Part shown: positions 61,233 to 64,000 of the stretch, piece by piece
Layout of the letters: each line of letters opens with the position of its first letter
Position numbering within the stretch: position 1 is the stretch's first letter
From: Mugil cephalus
Lineage: Eukaryota; Chordata; Actinopteri; Mugiliformes; Mugilidae
Assembly (NCBI RefSeq): GCF_022458985.1
Contig: NC_061773.1
Span: 3,168,001-3,232,000 of the forward strand
Length of the DNA: 64,000 nt
Direction: 5' to 3'
Program-made: the position numbers and the translations under genes
Notes under the pieces: generated by a model
What the model saw: only the letters and a program-made list of their open reading frames with translations
Databases searched by the model: none
Told to the model about the DNA's origin: nothing

Positions 61233-62561
61233 ATGGCTGACGAGAGGGGTGGAGGTGAAGACAATATTAACGACAATATGGGGAACCAGTTGCAGCTCTT
61301 ACCAGGTAACAATGAAGTTTAACTAAAGGCGGCTCGGTGTTCAACCAGGAGAGAGATTGTCTCTTCCTCCTGATGCGGTTAGCTAACATATGTCCACACT
61401 ACAGGCCACTGACAAGGATCACACCCTTTCGCTTTCTTTTCACATTCACCATTAGGCTGACTTCTTACAGTAATAATTTTGTCAGATAACGTTTAGTTAT
61501 GAAACACAAATAGACAGACAATTAACCTTGGTAAACTTGCTGTGCCACGACAGACAATGAGGAGGAGGAAGAGGAGGATGACATGGAGACTGAAGACCGA
61601 GACAGTGAGGAGGCAGAGAAGCCCAACACCATCACCTTTGACCCCAGTCTTCCCACATCACATGCTGTGAGTGATTCATAGCTTTCCTTAGCCTAATTAT
61701 CTTAACAAATTATATATCCAGTCCTAATTTATTTGTGTTTACCTTCCCAGTGTTTGTTTTGTTCCAGCCTGATGTTTAGTTGTCTGCAGCTGCTGATGTT
61801 TTGTTGCGTTGTGCTGACTCTGACCTCTGTGTATATCAGTACCTGGGCTCGGACATGGAAGAGTTTCATGGCCGCACAGTCCACGATGACGACAGCTGTC
61901 AGACCATTCCCGTGCTGCCCCACACAGCTGTGATGCTGGTGCCGGGTCAGACGCTGCCGCTGCAGCTCTTCAGGCCGCAGGAGGTCAGCATGATGAGGAA
62001 CGTCATTCAGAGGGACCGCACATTTGCTGTGCTCGCACATAGGTGTGTAGAAGTATTTTGTTTGTCATCATCATTTGTCATGATTTGATCTATTAATGGA
62101 AACTTATTTTTGTGTCTCAGTGGAAAGAGCATATCTTGTCTTTGGTGACTACAGAGGAGCTTTATAAATTCTGCAGCAATAATCCCAGATGATGCTTGAG
62201 TGTTGTCTTGAAGTAAGAAGAGACCTCAGACATGCAACAGAACTTACAGTTATAAAGCATCCAAGCATCAACTGGATTTTATAGGAAGTTGAGATGAAAA
62301 ACACGTAGAATCAAAAGTCTATGGGTCCCTCAGTCAACATAACATATGTACAATCACTACAGTTGTTTTTTCTGTTTCTTTCTAATGGCTTTATTTGATA
62401 TGTCTCAGCAGTGATGCAGGTGAGCCCGACCCAGAGTTTGGGACAACAGCTGAAATCTATGCATACCGAGAGGAGCAGGAGTATGGCATTGAAACAGTCA
62501 AAGTGAAGGCTGTAGGGAGGCAGAGGTTTAAGGTCCATGAGATAAGAACTCAGGCAGATGG
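61233..62561 (+). CDS. crbn: Cereblon, 5' part (exons 1-4), continues beyond the window
   Basis: Substrate receptor of the CRL4 (DDB1-CUL4) ubiquitin ligase and target of thalidomide-type drugs. Exons: 61233-61305, 61554-61666, 61840-62042, 62409-62561, ending with donor GG|GTAAGT. They encode an acidic N-terminus ([18 protein letters not shown]), the conserved [20 protein letters not shown] and [19 protein letters not shown], and the start of the Lon-like N-terminal domain ([56 protein letters not shown]). About 180 of an expected 440 or so residues are present; the DDB1-binding and thalidomide-binding (CULT) parts lie right of the window. Exon 4 has a tandem CAGCAG acceptor (62406-62411), so a one-Ser difference in products is possible. 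Confidence 0.95.
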
Positions 62562-64000
62562 GTAAGTGAAAATTTTTTTAATTCAACCTCAAACCAAAGG
62601 TCAGGACGGAATACCTCCTGTCACTCGCTGGCTCAAAGGTGTCAAAGAGGCAAAGCCCCTGAGCAGGTCTGAAGAGTGTTTAATGTTATGCATATTGTAA
62701 GCCATACACTCTACTCTGGTGTACACAATCTCTGATGAGAAAAAAATGCAGATAACCAGAGAAGAGGAGATAGTGCTAATTCTATTTCATTTCTACAGTA
62801 AATATCCTACATCTTGCTTTGGCTCTTACATGGAGTAAGCCAGTGGTTGTCTGCAGAAATCTAATGGCTGTAGATTTTATTGCCAATCATACAGACAGTT
62901 ACTAATTCAGATAAGAATTAAATAAAAATGTAATTAACTAGATAGCATAATTGTAGTTGTAGCAAATTACTAGCCTCATCCTTTGCCTTAGTGTCAATCT
63001 GTACTTACTGTATGTGTATTTCACTGTACCACCACAAATAGAACTATGATAATAAAGTTTCCACTCTAGAATGATTACTCAGATTATGAAAGGACAGCTG
63101 TGTGTCTGTTTGTCTGAGCCTTTATAGAGCTAGAGACCTGAATCTTGGTTAAAATGACTCAACCAGTTCACAGCTAGAGGGCAGACTAGCTCTTTCTGCA
63201 GTCGTCTTCAAAACAAGCATCAGCAATGGAAACAATAGATGGAGGCAGTGGTGCCTTATGAGGGAGGGGGAGTTAGGATGCTCTAAAAGATAGGTTAAAA
63301 AATATAGAGTAAATTATTAAACCATCATCCTAAAAATATAATCATGTGGTACAATAATAAAATATAGTAGTAAAATAAGTGATCTTTTTGTCAGGAAAAG
63401 CCATAGCATCAGTTGTGTAGATAGCTGTCCGTAAGAGCTGGATCCATTGACATAATCAGTGACTACTATGGCTACATCAGTCACAATGCTTCCCAGTGAG
63501 TCAGATCTTCCGTAAGAAAGGCTCTATAGTTTGTGAGAGGCACAAATGAGGCTGTTCATAGTGCAGTAAGCTAGCTAGTTACAGGCTGAGATGGTGTCAG
63601 TGTTACAGGAGTTAGTGTCCGTGTACCATTCATTCATTTGAATTTCAATTCAAACTGGAAAATAAAAAAAAAACTGAAAAACAGTTTGTTATTTCATTAT
63701 TAGTTTTAAAATGTCAAACTTCGATCTCTGTTTCTAATATTCAATTGACTAAGTTGAAAACCCTTTACTGTACCTCATGCTAAATACCATATGCTGGTTC
63801 TATTTGCAGTCTCCCTGTATAAAATGTCCACTTTCATGAAATGGCCTCAAAGACAGTAGATGGTCACCACAACATTAGATCCATGGATGTGACCTGTTCT
63901 TTGAGTATAGCAGCTGATATACTCTATCATTCATTTTCAGTAGTTTATGCTTCCTCTGGGCAGGTACACCAAGGAAGCATTAATAGAGAGAAGCTGCCTT
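62562..64000 (+). other. crbn: crbn intron 4 (to the window edge)
   Basis: No conserved crbn exon is found after 62561. The cereblon sequence that should follow (IQQAKVQILPE-like) is absent, so the next exon is beyond 64000. Otherwise nothing is recognised. Confidence 0.6.

Noticed and set aside
63936-64000. A crbn exon 5 starting after GGGCAG near 63961
   Set aside because: The acceptor is passable, but the frame reads YTKEALIERSCL, which does not match the conserved cereblon sequence expected after QADG. It is probably intron.

Overview
The window comes from a ray-finned (teleost) fish chromosome. Genes have short GT-AG exons. The intergenic DNA holds Tc1, hAT, LINE, V-SINE-type and Penelope-like repeats typical of fish, and long microsatellites are common. 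Five genes can be read with confidence: psma5 (minus strand, nine coding exons, 2764-7962), erbb3 (plus, 28 exons, 32931-49929), pa2g4 (plus, 13 exons, 51478-56510), rpl41 (plus, 58757-60019, only 25 codons) and the 5' part of crbn (plus, from 61233, running off the right edge). A sixth gene, which I cannot name, has its first coding exon on the minus strand at 1199-1534 and runs off the left edge.

Layout. 1-8.4 kb: the unnamed membrane-protein gene, then psma5, whose introns carry a hAT-type MITE with a clean 8-bp target duplication and one copy of a ~0.7 kb repeat that recurs just upstream of the gene. 8.5-32.5 kb: a host-gene-poor block of mobile DNA. It holds a compound GACA/GATA microsatellite, Tc1 fragments, a decayed coding region of unknown family (11.8-13.0 kb), a damaged cluster of 5S rRNA genes around a 500-base assembly gap (14.0-15.7 kb), a broken Ty3/gypsy-type LTR element on the minus strand (about 16.0-21.0 kb) and a nested Tc1/LINE/SINE stack (25.0-27.6 kb). 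32.5-64 kb: the compact block erbb3, pa2g4, rpl41, crbn. Between erbb3 and pa2g4 lies a second, rearranged copy of the 5S unit, carrying the same spacer as the 14-15.7 kb cluster.

Function. The erbb3 product is a receptor of the EGFR family with the usual pseudokinase signature (HRN in place of HRD, His in place of the helix-C Glu) and a tail rich in YxxM sites for PI3-kinase p85. Its neighbour pa2g4 encodes EBP1, the ErbB3-binding protein. The erbb3-pa2g4-rpl41 order is also found in mammals, whereas psma5 and crbn lie elsewhere in the human genome. Psma5 (20S proteasome alpha5) and crbn (CRL4 substrate receptor) both serve ubiquitin-proteasome turnover, but nothing here suggests they are co-regulated.

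The most unusual structure is the 5S material. Two loci about 36 kb apart share the same ~0.46 kb spacer, with 5S sequences pointing outward on both sides of it, so an inverted (head-to-head) 5S unit seems to have been dispersed. I found no CRISPR array, phage or bacterial-type system.
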